From Myxococcales bacterium (GTDB taxonomy: Bacteria > Myxococcota_A > Polyangia > Polyangiales > Ga0077539): 64,000 nt of DNA. The stretch lies in contig JAEUKI010000055.1 of the NCBI GenBank assembly GCA_016793325.1, positions 62,001 through 126,000 on the forward strand, given 5' to 3'. Under the pieces are notes generated by a model. It worked only from the letters and a program-made list of their open reading frames with translations. It did not search any database and was not told the origin of the DNA. Below are positions 23,962 through 32,357 of the stretch, one piece after another. The position numbers and the translations under genes were made by a program. Every line of letters begins with the position of its first letter. Within the stretch, counting starts at the first letter, position 1.

Positions 23962-25250
23962 GCGCCGCGGAGACGACGAGCGAGCCGCGAGGCGACGAGC
24001 TCATCGGGCCGCTGCGCAGGCGACTCGCGCCGTTGGTCGTGACGCTCTCTGCGCTGCTCGCGCTCGGCGCTCCGGTGGCTCACCACGTCGTCGGCGCGCG
24101 CGAACTTCGGGCCGATTGCACGACGATCGCGACGCGCGCCGCAGAGGACCTCTCGCACGAGGCACGCGAGCGGCCGAGGCTCTGGCGGTACGACTCGATC
24201 AAGATCGTCGCGCACCTCCGCTCGCTGCGGTCGCGCGCCGCGGTGTCGGCGATGCAGGTGTACGACCCCGCGGGCCTCGCCGCGGGCGCGCCTCCTTCGT
24301 CCTCCGCGGTGATCTGGTGCGATCGCGCTGTGCGCGTCCACGGACAGACCGTCGGAACGGTGTGGGTCGCGATGGCGCTCTCGCCGTTGCGCGCGGCGTC
24401 CCTCGCGTTGCTGGCGGTGTTCTCGACGCTCTCGGTCGCGCTCGGGTGGCTCGTGTACGCGCTCTCGATGCGCACCGCTGAGCGAGCCGCGGGACGAATC
24501 GTCGCGCTCGTCTCGGACCTCGAGCGATCGAAGCGAGAGCTCGCGACGCTCAACGAGGGACTCGAGCGCGACGTCGCGGCGCGCACCGAGGCGCTCGACG
24601 CGGCGTACCTCGAGCTGCGCGCGACGGCGGCGCGCGCGGTCACGCTGCAAGAGACCGAGCGACGCGCGATCGGTCGAGACCTCCACGACTCGGTGGGCCA
24701 GGCGCTCACGGCGATTCGCATTCACGCGCAGCTCGCCGCAGAGCTCGCGGGCGAGGGCGACGCGAGCGCGCAACGGGACGTGTTGGGGAGGGTCACGAAG
24801 ACCACGGACGCGGCGCTCGAAGAGCTTCGTCGCGCGCTTGCGAGGCTGGGCCCCGCGGTGCTCGACGAGGTCGGTCTCGAGGCGGCGCTCACGCGGGCGA
24901 TCGACGCGTTTCGCGAGCAAACGGGCTGCGCGATCGAGAAGTCCATCGAGGCCCCCGCGGCGCTCGAGCCCGCGGTCGAAGTGGCGGTCTATCGCGTCGT
25001 CCAAGAGTCGCTCACGAACGTGGCGCGGCACGCGGACGCGCGGCGCGTTCGCGTGTCGTTGCGCGAGCGCGAGCGGATAATCGAGCTCGAGATCGAAGAC
25101 GACGGACGAGGGTTCGATCGCTCGAAATCGCGCGTCGGCCGCGGCGTCGACGGCATGCGCGAGCGCGCCGAGCTGTTGCGCGGGACGTTCTCGATCACGC
25201 AGACCCCAGAGGGCGGAACGCTCGTCCGCGTGACGATCCCCCGAGCGTGA
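23958..25250 (+). CDS. membrane sensor histidine kinase (NarL/HisKA_3 family)
   Basis: This 430-aa protein starts at GTG 23958, overlapping the preceding stop (GTGA). It has a transmembrane helix near 28-48, a periplasmic region of about 90 residues and a second helix near 140-165. A coiled segment leads to the phospho-acceptor box RRAIGRDLHDSVGQALTAI (His near 242), and a HATPase domain follows (NVARHADA, then DDGRGF). No response regulator gene follows; a PDZ-NuoH-type gene converges 12 bp downstream. The likely input is the PstS-like protein encoded just upstream. Confidence 0.88.
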   Translation: MSAAETTSEPRGDELIGPLRRRLAPLVVTLSALLALGAPVAHHVVGARELRADCTTIATRAAEDLSHEARERPRLWRYDSIKIVAHLRSLRSRAAVSAMQVYDPAGLAAGAPPSSSAVIWCDRAVRVHGQTVGTVWVAMALSPLRAASLALLAVFSTLSVALGWLVYALSMRTAERAAGRIVALVSDLERSKRELATLNEGLERDVAARTEALDAAYLELRATAARAVTLQETERRAIGRDLHDSVGQALTAIRIHAQLAAELAGEGDASAQRDVLGRVTKTTDAALEELRRALARLGPAVLDEVGLEAALTRAIDAFREQTGCAIEKSIEAPAALEPAVEVAVYRVVQESLTNVARHADARRVRVSLRERERIIELEIEDDGRGFDRSKSRVGRGVDGMRERAELLRGTFSITQTPEGGTLVRVTIPRA

Positions 25251-25262
25251 GCGCGTCGTTCG

Positions 25263-27239
25263 TCAGTGGACGGTCGCGTCGGCCACGGTCTCATCCGCGC
25301 GGCGAAACGCTGGTGGATCGTAGGTCCCGAGTCCCCATCGACGCTGGGCTCGCGGTCGGAGCAGCGTGGCCACGAGCGCGACCACGACGAGCGCGAACGT
25401 CGCCGACGACAGCGCCACGCTCGCGACTTGCGGAACGCGCGGCGCCACGAGCGCGATCAACGCGTGGGCCACGGCGGCGACGAACGCAGCCGCGAGGATC
25501 GACCGTCCCGAGCGCTGAACGATCGCTTGCGAGCGCGCGTACGAGCCCGTCCATCGCAGCCACGCAGCGCACAGCGTAAGCGCCCACGCTTTGGAGACAA
25601 AGAGCACGGCGCCGGCCATCTGCAACGCCGCGGAGGCTTCTTGTTGGCCGAGGTCTGTTCCTGGGACTTGCCATCCGCCGAAGAAGGCTGTGACGCCCGA
25701 GCACGCCGCGAGAAACGTCCCGACCCAGCCGGCGATGTCCTTCGCGATGGCAGAACGAGTCGCGTTTTCGCTGGTCGATCGTCGTTGGGGTGCGGCTGCG
25801 CAGAGGCCCACGACGAAGAGCACGGACAGCGCGACGCTGAAGGGCGATCGAAACGCGTGCCACGCCCACGGCGCTGCGCCTTGCGCGCCGACGATGCCTT
25901 CGGCGCGAAAGGTTCCGCTCGCGATGACGGAGGTCGCGAGCGCGAGGATCGTGGCGATCGCGAGGGGAAGCACGCGAGAGAGGCTCTTCCACGAGAGGGC
26001 GGGGCCCGAGACGAGTCGCAGACCTGTTCCGAACGCGTAGAGAAGTCCGATGTCCCACCCGAGTCGGAGCAGCGTCGGCGCGAGCGGCGCGAATCCGAGC
26101 GCCGTGAGCGGCGCCGCGACGACCACGTAGGGAATCATGTCGTGCTTCGCCCGGCCGCGCGTCGCGTCGCGAAAGCGCTCGAGCAACCAGGGGCCGAATG
26201 CGCTTCGCTCGCGGCCGCCGAGCGCTCGCTCGACGATGCGACCGAGCGAGGGGAGCACGCCGGGCGACGAGCGGAGCCCGAGCCCGAGCGCGATGATCGC
26301 GACGAGCAACGCGATGCACGCCGCGAGCATGTCCCTCGGCGACGCCGTGGCGAAGCCGTCGAGCGCGACGGTGCGCTCGTCCACGATGTCGTCGCGCGCG
26401 ACGCCGAGCCTCACGGCGCGGGTGTTTTCGGGGACCGCCATGTCTTCGAGCGCGAGCACCGAGAGCCCGTCGACCATCGAGAGAACGTCGTTTGCGCCGA
26501 TGCCCGCGCGCGCCGCGGGGCCTCCGTTGCGCACGGACGCGACGCGAAGTCCTCCCGTGGTCGGGTGCGCGTCCGCGAGCGTGACTCCTATCGCCTCGAG
26601 CACGCGCGCGCTGCGACGACGCAGCGGATCGACGCGTAGAACGCGGCTCGACGCGGGCGCGAGCAGGTCGAGCGTGGCGCCGCGGAGGGTGCCCTCGATC
26701 GCGTGCGTTCCGGTGGTGCCCTCGAAGCGAACGGTGACGCCGAGCCGCGCGTATCGCGCGTGCGCGCTGCCGAACGAGAGCGTCGCGTGATCGACGGGCG
26801 GCGCGCTTCGTTCGCCGGGGCATCGCGTGAGCTCTTCGAAGATCCGCTCGTTGAGGACGAGCGCCACGCGATCGGGGCCGTCGAGTCGCAGCGTTCGTTG
26901 CGACGATCGCGCGTAGGTCGCCTCGCGCATCTGTTGGCTGATCGGGTCGAACTCCGACGTTCCCTCCGGCGGATCCGTGATGGTCACTTCGACTGGAGCC
27001 GCGCAGGGCGCCATCCCGCTTCGCGCGAGCGTCGCGCGCAGCGTGATCCGCACGCGCTTGAGCTCGGACGCCTGCGGAAAGTGCTGCCCTGTGATCTCGA
27101 GCCGGTCGCCGATCTCGACCTGACGCGGCCCGATGTCGCTGACGCGCAGGATGTCGACCGCGCTCTGCGACGAGCACCCTGTGGCGAACAGCGCAGCCGT
27201 CGTGACGGCCGCTGCGAGTGCGTTGCGCGGGGGGTTCAC
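25263..27239 (-). CDS. lipoprotein-PDZ-NuoH-like polytopic membrane protein
   Basis: GTG 27239 gives 658 aa. A lipobox (ALFATGC, Cys near 22) is followed by a beta-rich region (SDIGPRQVEIGDRLEITGQH, IPT/TIG-like). A PDZ domain comes next (about 225-310: VASVRNGGPAARAGIGANDV), then about eight helices. The membrane part follows NuoH order: KHDMIPYVVVAAPLTALGFA, DIGLLYAFG, GTFRAEGIVGAQ, then TAFFGGWQVPG and WLRWTGSYARSQAI. The acidic loop of true NuoH (near PFDxPEAE) is replaced by QRRSTSENATRS, so it is not a complex I subunit. I do not know its function. Confidence 0.7.
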   Translation of the reverse strand: MNPPRNALAAAVTTAALFATGCSSQSAVDILRVSDIGPRQVEIGDRLEITGQHFPQASELKRVRITLRATLARSGMAPCAAPVEVTITDPPEGTSEFDPISQQMREATYARSSQRTLRLDGPDRVALVLNERIFEELTRCPGERSAPPVDHATLSFGSAHARYARLGVTVRFEGTTGTHAIEGTLRGATLDLLAPASSRVLRVDPLRRRSARVLEAIGVTLADAHPTTGGLRVASVRNGGPAARAGIGANDVLSMVDGLSVLALEDMAVPENTRAVRLGVARDDIVDERTVALDGFATASPRDMLAACIALLVAIIALGLGLRSSPGVLPSLGRIVERALGGRERSAFGPWLLERFRDATRGRAKHDMIPYVVVAAPLTALGFAPLAPTLLRLGWDIGLLYAFGTGLRLVSGPALSWKSLSRVLPLAIATILALATSVIASGTFRAEGIVGAQGAAPWAWHAFRSPFSVALSVLFVVGLCAAAPQRRSTSENATRSAIAKDIAGWVGTFLAACSGVTAFFGGWQVPGTDLGQQEASAALQMAGAVLFVSKAWALTLCAAWLRWTGSYARSQAIVQRSGRSILAAAFVAAVAHALIALVAPRVPQVASVALSSATFALVVVALVATLLRPRAQRRWGLGTYDPPAFRRADETVADATVH

Positions 27240-27625
27240 CTTCGCGCGGATAGCGGATTTCGCGTCCCCAACGCGAATTTGCCGCAGGAGTGCGCCGCTC
27301 GGAGCGCTCGCGGCCCTGTCGAGCATCGCGCGACCGTCCTCCAAGACGGTGGCGGTGCCCGTCGATGGTCACGCGAGGCGTCGTCGACCTCGGTTGCCTA
27401 GCCCTCGACAGGGCATGGAGACCGTCCCTGAGGACGGTCGAGACCCCCTCCGGAGGGGGTGGGGGACCGTCCCCGAGGACGGGGGGGATAGGCCTGCGGA
27501 GGGGCAGGCGACCGTCCCGCGATACGCAAAGTGGGTGGAAATGTTCAGGCGTCGAACAACTCCGCAATCGTGCAGTGGATAGCGCGCGCGTTCTCGCGGA
27601 GAGTCGCGGGACGAAGGAGTCGGAC
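27240..27625. other. 386-bp divergent gap containing a cluster of GC-rich hairpins
   Basis: This region lies upstream of the PDZ-NuoH gene (minus) and the FG-GAP lipoprotein gene (plus). It carries the hairpin cluster described separately. AAGGAGT at 27614-27620 is the ribosome-binding sequence for the plus-strand gene. I see no protein gene in it. Confidence 0.6.
27333..27509. repeat. cluster of six stem-loops sharing ACCGTCC/GGACGGT arms
   Basis: Stems in order: ACCGTC/GACGGT (27333-27350); GCCC/GGGC (27401-27414); GACCGTCC-CTGA-GGACGGTC (27420-27439); the perfect 18-nt palindrome ACCCCCTCCGGAGGGGGT (27443-27460); CCGTCC-CCGA-GGACGG (27467-27482); GCCTGC/GCAGGC (27492-27509). A further GACCGTCC half-site lies at 27510. 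The repeated arms suggest an REP-like array, a multi-site operator, or a strong transcription block between divergent genes. Confidence 0.7.
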
Positions 27626-29767
27626 GTGATTTGGTGGAGATACGGATGGATCGTCGTCGCGCTCGTGACGTCGAGCTACGGGTGCCCTCGAACGATCATG
27701 TGCGCGCCGGGGGAAGTGATCGTCGCCGGACAGTGCGCTGCGGATTGCCCCGTCGGATCGATGTCGGGATGCAGGGACACAGGGGTGTCGACAGACACCG
27801 CGAACGACGCCGTCGACAGTCGCGTCGAAGCTCGCGACGTCGTCGACGCGAGTGACGAGCGCTCGTGCGCTGCGGGGCAGACTCGTTGTGGCGGTGCGTG
27901 TGTGGATCTATCGAACAGCACCGATCACTGCGGCCGGTGCGACATGCGTTGCTCCGCGGACGGTGGGACAGCAGTCTGCTCAATGGGGATGTGCTCGCTC
28001 AACTGCGCGAGCGGCTCGCATGCTTGCGGGGACGCGTGTTTGCCGAACGACGCGGTCTCGTCGTGCGGTGCGCGTTGCAGTCCGTGCCCCGCGCCTCCGG
28101 GAGGGCGAGCGACGTGCGCGATGGAGGTGTGCGGTGTCGAGTGTCTGCCAGGATTCGAGCGCGTCGGCGACGCGTGCGAAGCGCGCGTTCCTCGACCGGT
28201 GTTTCCGCCGGGCACGAGCACGGTGACGAATATGCGGCCCACGTTTTCATGGGTGCTCGGCGTGGGAAGCGACGGGGCGGTGGTCGAGGTGTGCCGCGAT
28301 CGCGCGTGCGCGACGCGAGTCACGACGTTCGACGCGAGCGGCAGCAGCGGCCGTCCTGCGATGGATCTCCCCGCATCGACTGCGTTGTTTTGGCGCTTGC
28401 GCGGGCGCGTCGGGACGATCGCGGGAACGCGCTTCAGTCCAACGTGGCAGTTTCGAACGCGCGCCGTGGGGACGCCAGTCGACACCGCGTACGGCACCGA
28501 GCTCGACGTGAATGGCGACGGCTACGCGGACCTCGCTGTCGGGGCGCCTGGGGCTGGTTCCGACAGTGCTGGCGTCGTCCGTGTCTTCCGCGGCAGCACG
28601 GCGGGGTTGAGCCCTACCTCGAGCGATTCTCTCGCGGGGAGCTTCATGTTCGAAGGTGACTTCGGCTCACGTGTTGTTGCTGCTGGCGATGTCGATGGAG
28701 ACGGCTTCGCTGACCTCGCTGTAGCCGACCCTGGGGCGTATCCGACTGGCCGGATCTATTCGGGGCAAGTCGTCGTGTATCGCGGCTCGGCGACAGGCAT
28801 TATCAACGCACCCTTCATTCGGGTCGATGGTGTGAACGAGATGGATTTCTTCGGTCAGGCGCTCGCTGCTGCCGGAGACGTCGACGCGGATGGTTTTGCA
28901 GATTTCATTGCGTCTTCGAGCCGAACGAACGAGAGCGTGCTCGTGTACGGCAATGCGACAGGGATGTCGCTGCGAACGACGCGACTTCCCGGGACGAACC
29001 GCGTCGCGGGAGGAATGGATCTCGACGGCGATCGATTCAGCGACGTCGCGCTTGGCGACGAGAACCTCACCGTTGCATCGATCCCGCGGCGTGGGGGCGC
29101 GTTCGTGTTCCACGGCAGCTCTCGCGGTCTCGAAGCGATGCCGCGACGCACGCTGTTTGGCGCTCTCGCGGGTGACCGATTCGGAGTCGTCGCGAACGTC
29201 GGGGACATCGACGGCGACGGATTCTCGGACCTCGCCATCGGCGCACCGTTCAAGACGCCTTTGGCGACGCCCGAGACCGGCGCGCTGCTTTTCTACTTCG
29301 GCTCGTCGATGGGCATCGGCGAAATTGCGACGTTTCAGATCGATGGAACGCGAACCGGGCAGTTGTTCGGCGCGTTTGTGAACGTGGTCGGCGACGTCGA
29401 CCTCGACGGACGAACGGAGTTTGCCGTTGGAGACGTCTATGCGTCTCCTGGCGGCGTGACGAGTGCCGGCGAGATCTTTGTGATTTCGGTCTCAGCGGCG
29501 CGGGGGGTATCGCGGTGGACCACCATCTCGGGCACCGCGTCGCCGGGGAGTCTTGGCCGTTACTTCGGCGGTGGTGACGTGGATGGCGATAGTCGCGCCG
29601 ACTTGATTGCGTGTGGCCATCAACTTCCGCTTGGTGGCGAACCAGATGTTGGAGCGGTGCACGTCTATCGTGGGCTGAGTTCAGGCGTGAGTTCCACACG
29701 ACTGCGCAGCTTCTTCGGCACGAATCGAAACGAGTCGTTCGGCGTCGGCCTCACAATGGGCCAGTAG
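27626..29767 (+). CDS. FG-GAP repeat surface lipoprotein
   Basis: GTG 27626 sits 6 nt after AGGAG. The 713-aa product has a lipoprotein signal (GWIVVALVTSSYGC), a D-T-G linker and a Cys-rich EGF-like region (about 70-200: CGGACVDLSNSTDHCGRCDM). An Ig-like segment (FSWVLGVGSDGAVVEVCRD) leads to a beta-propeller of seven FG-GAP blades. The blades have calcium motifs such as DVNGDGYADL, DVDGDGFADL, DLDGDRFSDV and DIDGDGFSDL. FG-GAP propellers bind ligands or act in surface adhesion. GC is visibly lower in its second half than in the neighbours, a possible sign of different ancestry. Confidence 0.85.
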   Translation: MIWWRYGWIVVALVTSSYGCPRTIMCAPGEVIVAGQCAADCPVGSMSGCRDTGVSTDTANDAVDSRVEARDVVDASDERSCAAGQTRCGGACVDLSNSTDHCGRCDMRCSADGGTAVCSMGMCSLNCASGSHACGDACLPNDAVSSCGARCSPCPAPPGGRATCAMEVCGVECLPGFERVGDACEARVPRPVFPPGTSTVTNMRPTFSWVLGVGSDGAVVEVCRDRACATRVTTFDASGSSGRPAMDLPASTALFWRLRGRVGTIAGTRFSPTWQFRTRAVGTPVDTAYGTELDVNGDGYADLAVGAPGAGSDSAGVVRVFRGSTAGLSPTSSDSLAGSFMFEGDFGSRVVAAGDVDGDGFADLAVADPGAYPTGRIYSGQVVVYRGSATGIINAPFIRVDGVNEMDFFGQALAAAGDVDADGFADFIASSSRTNESVLVYGNATGMSLRTTRLPGTNRVAGGMDLDGDRFSDVALGDENLTVASIPRRGGAFVFHGSSRGLEAMPRRTLFGALAGDRFGVVANVGDIDGDGFSDLAIGAPFKTPLATPETGALLFYFGSSMGIGEIATFQIDGTRTGQLFGAFVNVVGDVDLDGRTEFAVGDVYASPGGVTSAGEIFVISVSAARGVSRWTTISGTASPGSLGRYFGGGDVDGDSRADLIACGHQLPLGGEPDVGAVHVYRGLSSGVSSTRLRSFFGTNRNESFGVGLTMGQ
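29603..29615 (+). repeat. near copy (one mismatch) of the TYGAWTNTGTGTG 13-mer
   Basis: This reads TTGATTGCGTGTG, with C for T at position 8, inside the last FG-GAP blade of the lipoprotein gene. Confidence 0.4.
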
Positions 29768-29829
29768 CCGGGAACCGCTGAGCATGCAGCCCTCGCTCGT
29801 AACGCGTTGACGCTCGACCGTTGTCTGCT

Positions 29830-30879
29830 TCAGCCGCCGGAGCTCGATGCGTCCATCGGCGCGCCGCCGTCCGTGTTGCAGTCGAGGCCTTGAACGTCGG
29901 CCGCGTCGCGAATGCGTACCTTCCAAACGCCGAAGTCAGGGACGAGTATGCCCGTCACGGCACCCGTGCTCATGCCGTTGCGCGACGAGAAAAAGTTTCG
30001 AGCACACGTCGTTTGCGTGAAGTTCGAGATCTGAACTTCGAGTGATCGCGTTGAATCTGTCGGATCAACGAGCGCGTACGTTGTGAACGACGCGCCGCCG
30101 TCGGCAACACTCATCGTCACGCGGACGTTTGACATCGGGATACGGATCAATGCGCCTTCGAGCGGAAGTGTGCGCATACCGAGCACGCCCATCGCGCCCT
30201 GCCCGACTGCTGCGACGGAGACGTCTGCGGGTGTCGCGGTGCCGCCGGACCCCATGACGTTGACCGCCGCGGTCGCAGCGCCGAGGAACAGCTGCGACTG
30301 CTCATAGTTGCGGCACATCGCGCGATTGATGCCAGTTGGGCCGGCACAAAACTCGTTGAAGTTTGCGTTCGTGACTGACGTGATGCGAGCGCCCGGCATG
30401 ATGTCAGCTGGAATCTTGCCAACGACGGAGGGCTCGAAGCAGTCCGCTGCAGCGCCGCGCGGCACGAGCTCTTGGACCTGAATCCCGCCGAAATCTCCTC
30501 CTGCACCAGTTCCGACCCACACCACCCATCGGCATTGGTCGACCATTCTCGAGCTTCCCACCAGCAGACGCGGCGTCAGCGCGACGAGGTCGCTCTGCAC
30601 CAAGTTCACCCGCGCGTTGGCCATCGGGTGCGCGGGATCCGTGATGTCTTGCAGCTGGCGTAGCGTCACGTTCGTCGATCCGCCGCCGTCCATTCCTCCG
30701 TCGGTGGGCGGGTTTTGAACGTCGTTGCCCTGGACGTCCGATGGATCGGGGCGATCGTTGGCGGTCGCGTCCGTCGGCTGCACGTCCGCAGGCGGCATCG
30801 TCATCTCGCGACACGCGGCGCTCGAGAGCGAGAGCACAGTCAACAAAGCGCAGCTGGCAGAAAGCAGTCGGTTGTTCAT
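29830..30879 (-). CDS. lipoprotein of unknown function with D-T linker
   Basis: ATG 30879 follows AGAGGA and starts a lipoprotein signal (NNRLLSASCALLTVLSLSSAAC), giving 349 aa. A linker of D/T/P residues (DVQPTDATANDRPDPSD) precedes a beta-rich domain without recognised catalytic motifs. Segments include LRQLQDITDPAHPMANARV and ALVDPTDSTRSLEVQISNFT. It resembles the OB-fold-like carbohydrate or DNA-binding surface domains described in myxobacteria, but I would not assign one. It converges with the FG-GAP gene 62 bp away. Confidence 0.7.
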   Translation of the reverse strand: MNNRLLSASCALLTVLSLSSAACREMTMPPADVQPTDATANDRPDPSDVQGNDVQNPPTDGGMDGGGSTNVTLRQLQDITDPAHPMANARVNLVQSDLVALTPRLLVGSSRMVDQCRWVVWVGTGAGGDFGGIQVQELVPRGAAADCFEPSVVGKIPADIMPGARITSVTNANFNEFCAGPTGINRAMCRNYEQSQLFLGAATAAVNVMGSGGTATPADVSVAAVGQGAMGVLGMRTLPLEGALIRIPMSNVRVTMSVADGGASFTTYALVDPTDSTRSLEVQISNFTQTTCARNFFSSRNGMSTGAVTGILVPDFGVWKVRIRDAADVQGLDCNTDGGAPMDASSSGG

Positions 30880-31255
30880 GGGTCCTCTTGCAGAAAAAGC
30901 CGCGACGGTTCGGAGCGGCGCTCCGTCCTTCGGCACGTCGGTGTGAGTAGACGGGGCGGTTTACAACGAACGACGCCCGACCGCAGCATTGCTACGCACG
31001 CTGCTTCACCGCCGAGACATCACTGTCGCAGTGGCGACACCGACCGCGGTCCTGACAGTCCATTTCGGATCGAGGCGCTCGATCGCCCGAAGAACGAAAG
31101 GGACCACGCGAAACGCAAGCACATTCGGATTCGGTGAATCTGGACAACGTGCCACCGTTGGCGCATACTCCCGCGTACTTTATCCGACATGGCTCGGCTC
31201 TTGCTGGTGACCCACCACGAGAGCGGCCCCATCGGGCAGAGGGAGAGCGGTTCCC
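30880..31255. other. 376-bp divergent region between two lipoprotein genes
   Basis: No open frame here has a coherent protein pattern. A TGTCGC/GCGACA stem (31024-31039) lies in the middle. AT-richer stretches at 31070-31185 (for example ATTCGGATTCGGTGAATCTGG) are the likely promoter zone for the plus-strand gene, whose AGGGAGAG ribosome-binding sequence is just before 31256. Confidence 0.45.
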
Positions 31256-32137
31256 ATGATCTTTCGTCGTTCATCGCTTGGCTGGCTGGGCTCTGCCGTC
31301 GTGGCGCTCGCGGCTGCGGCGTGCTCCGAGGGGGGCGTTGCTCGCTCGTCCGTCGATCTCACCCAGAGCTCCGGCGGACAGGCGCCGCAACCGGCCGTGT
31401 ATGCGTCCGAGCAGCTCGCGTTCGACGCCGTTCGTTGCGTGCTCCTGCTCGACGAGCCCGGTCGAGCGCGCTGCGAAGAGGTCGCGCACCTCGGGGGTGC
31501 GTCGCTCGACGGGCTCCTTCGCGCCGAGCACGACGCGGTCGATCGACTCGGCGAGCTGATCGGTCGCCGCGCGCGGAGCGAGCGCATGACGTCTGCGCGA
31601 CGCGCGGGGCTCGGGCGCTGGTTCGACCTGTCGATGGCGGCTGCGCGAGAGGCGTCGCTCGCCAATGCCGCGGCGCGCGCGCACCACGTCGAGCGCTTGC
31701 GACAAGACGCGATGCGCGCGTCGGACCTCGACGCCGTCGAGCACGCGGCGCACCTCGACACGCGCGCGGTGCGGGCGAGGGCGCAGCTCGACGCGCTCCG
31801 CGCGTTTGCGCGCGAGGGGCTCGACGGCGCGAGCGAGGCCGAGGCGATGGCGGTCGTGATCGCGAGCGCGCGCCTGCGTGGAGCCGCGGCAGCGGACAGC
31901 GCGATGCGGGCGGAGGCCACGCAGACCGCGACGGACCTCGCGGTCGACGTCGCGGGTTCGTCGACGGCGTCGGTGTCGCGCGAGCGCGCTCCTGCCGACG
32001 AGCGAAGCGCTGCGCTGCGCGCGGCCGAGGGGCCGTCGATCGAGGGCGCTCGCGAGCGGCTGGCGGCGCGCGCGGTCGCTGTGTGTCCGCGGGCGATCTC
32101 GCTCGTTCGTTCTCTCTGTGAATCGAGCGTGCGCTGA
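31256..32137 (+). CDS. helical lipoprotein, unknown function
   Basis: ATG 31256 starts a signal peptide (FRRSSLGWLGSAVVALAAAAC). The 293-aa protein is then mostly alpha-helical and Ala/Arg/Glu-rich (LDAVEHAAHLDTRAVRARAQ), with no catalytic motif and only a few Cys. It looks like a structural envelope or coiled-coil lipoprotein. It lies 220 bp upstream of the FHA-sigma54 activator on the same strand. Confidence 0.7.
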   Translation: MIFRRSSLGWLGSAVVALAAAACSEGGVARSSVDLTQSSGGQAPQPAVYASEQLAFDAVRCVLLLDEPGRARCEEVAHLGGASLDGLLRAEHDAVDRLGELIGRRARSERMTSARRAGLGRWFDLSMAAAREASLANAAARAHHVERLRQDAMRASDLDAVEHAAHLDTRAVRARAQLDALRAFAREGLDGASEAEAMAVVIASARLRGAAAADSAMRAEATQTATDLAVDVAGSSTASVSRERAPADERSAALRAAEGPSIEGARERLAARAVAVCPRAISLVRSLCESSVR

Positions 32138-32357
32138 GCGAGCGCGTTCCATCGCGATCATCGTATCCGTTGAGGTCCACGCGCGGCGGTGTCGGGCGCG
32201 CGACGGCGGTGCGACGGCGAGCAGCGAATCGACAGCGCGATCGACGATGGTGTCGCGCGAGGATTCGCGCAGCGATCGCTGACTCGTGCCAAACCGCTCG
32301 CCGAACGCGAAACGAGTGGATCGTTCGGGCGCGATATCTGGTAGCGTGCTGGATGTC

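Noticed and set aside
25263..27239. A true NADH dehydrogenase subunit H (complex I)
   Set aside because: The acidic loop and quinone-site residues are missing and there are no other nuo genes; only the fold resemblance is kept.
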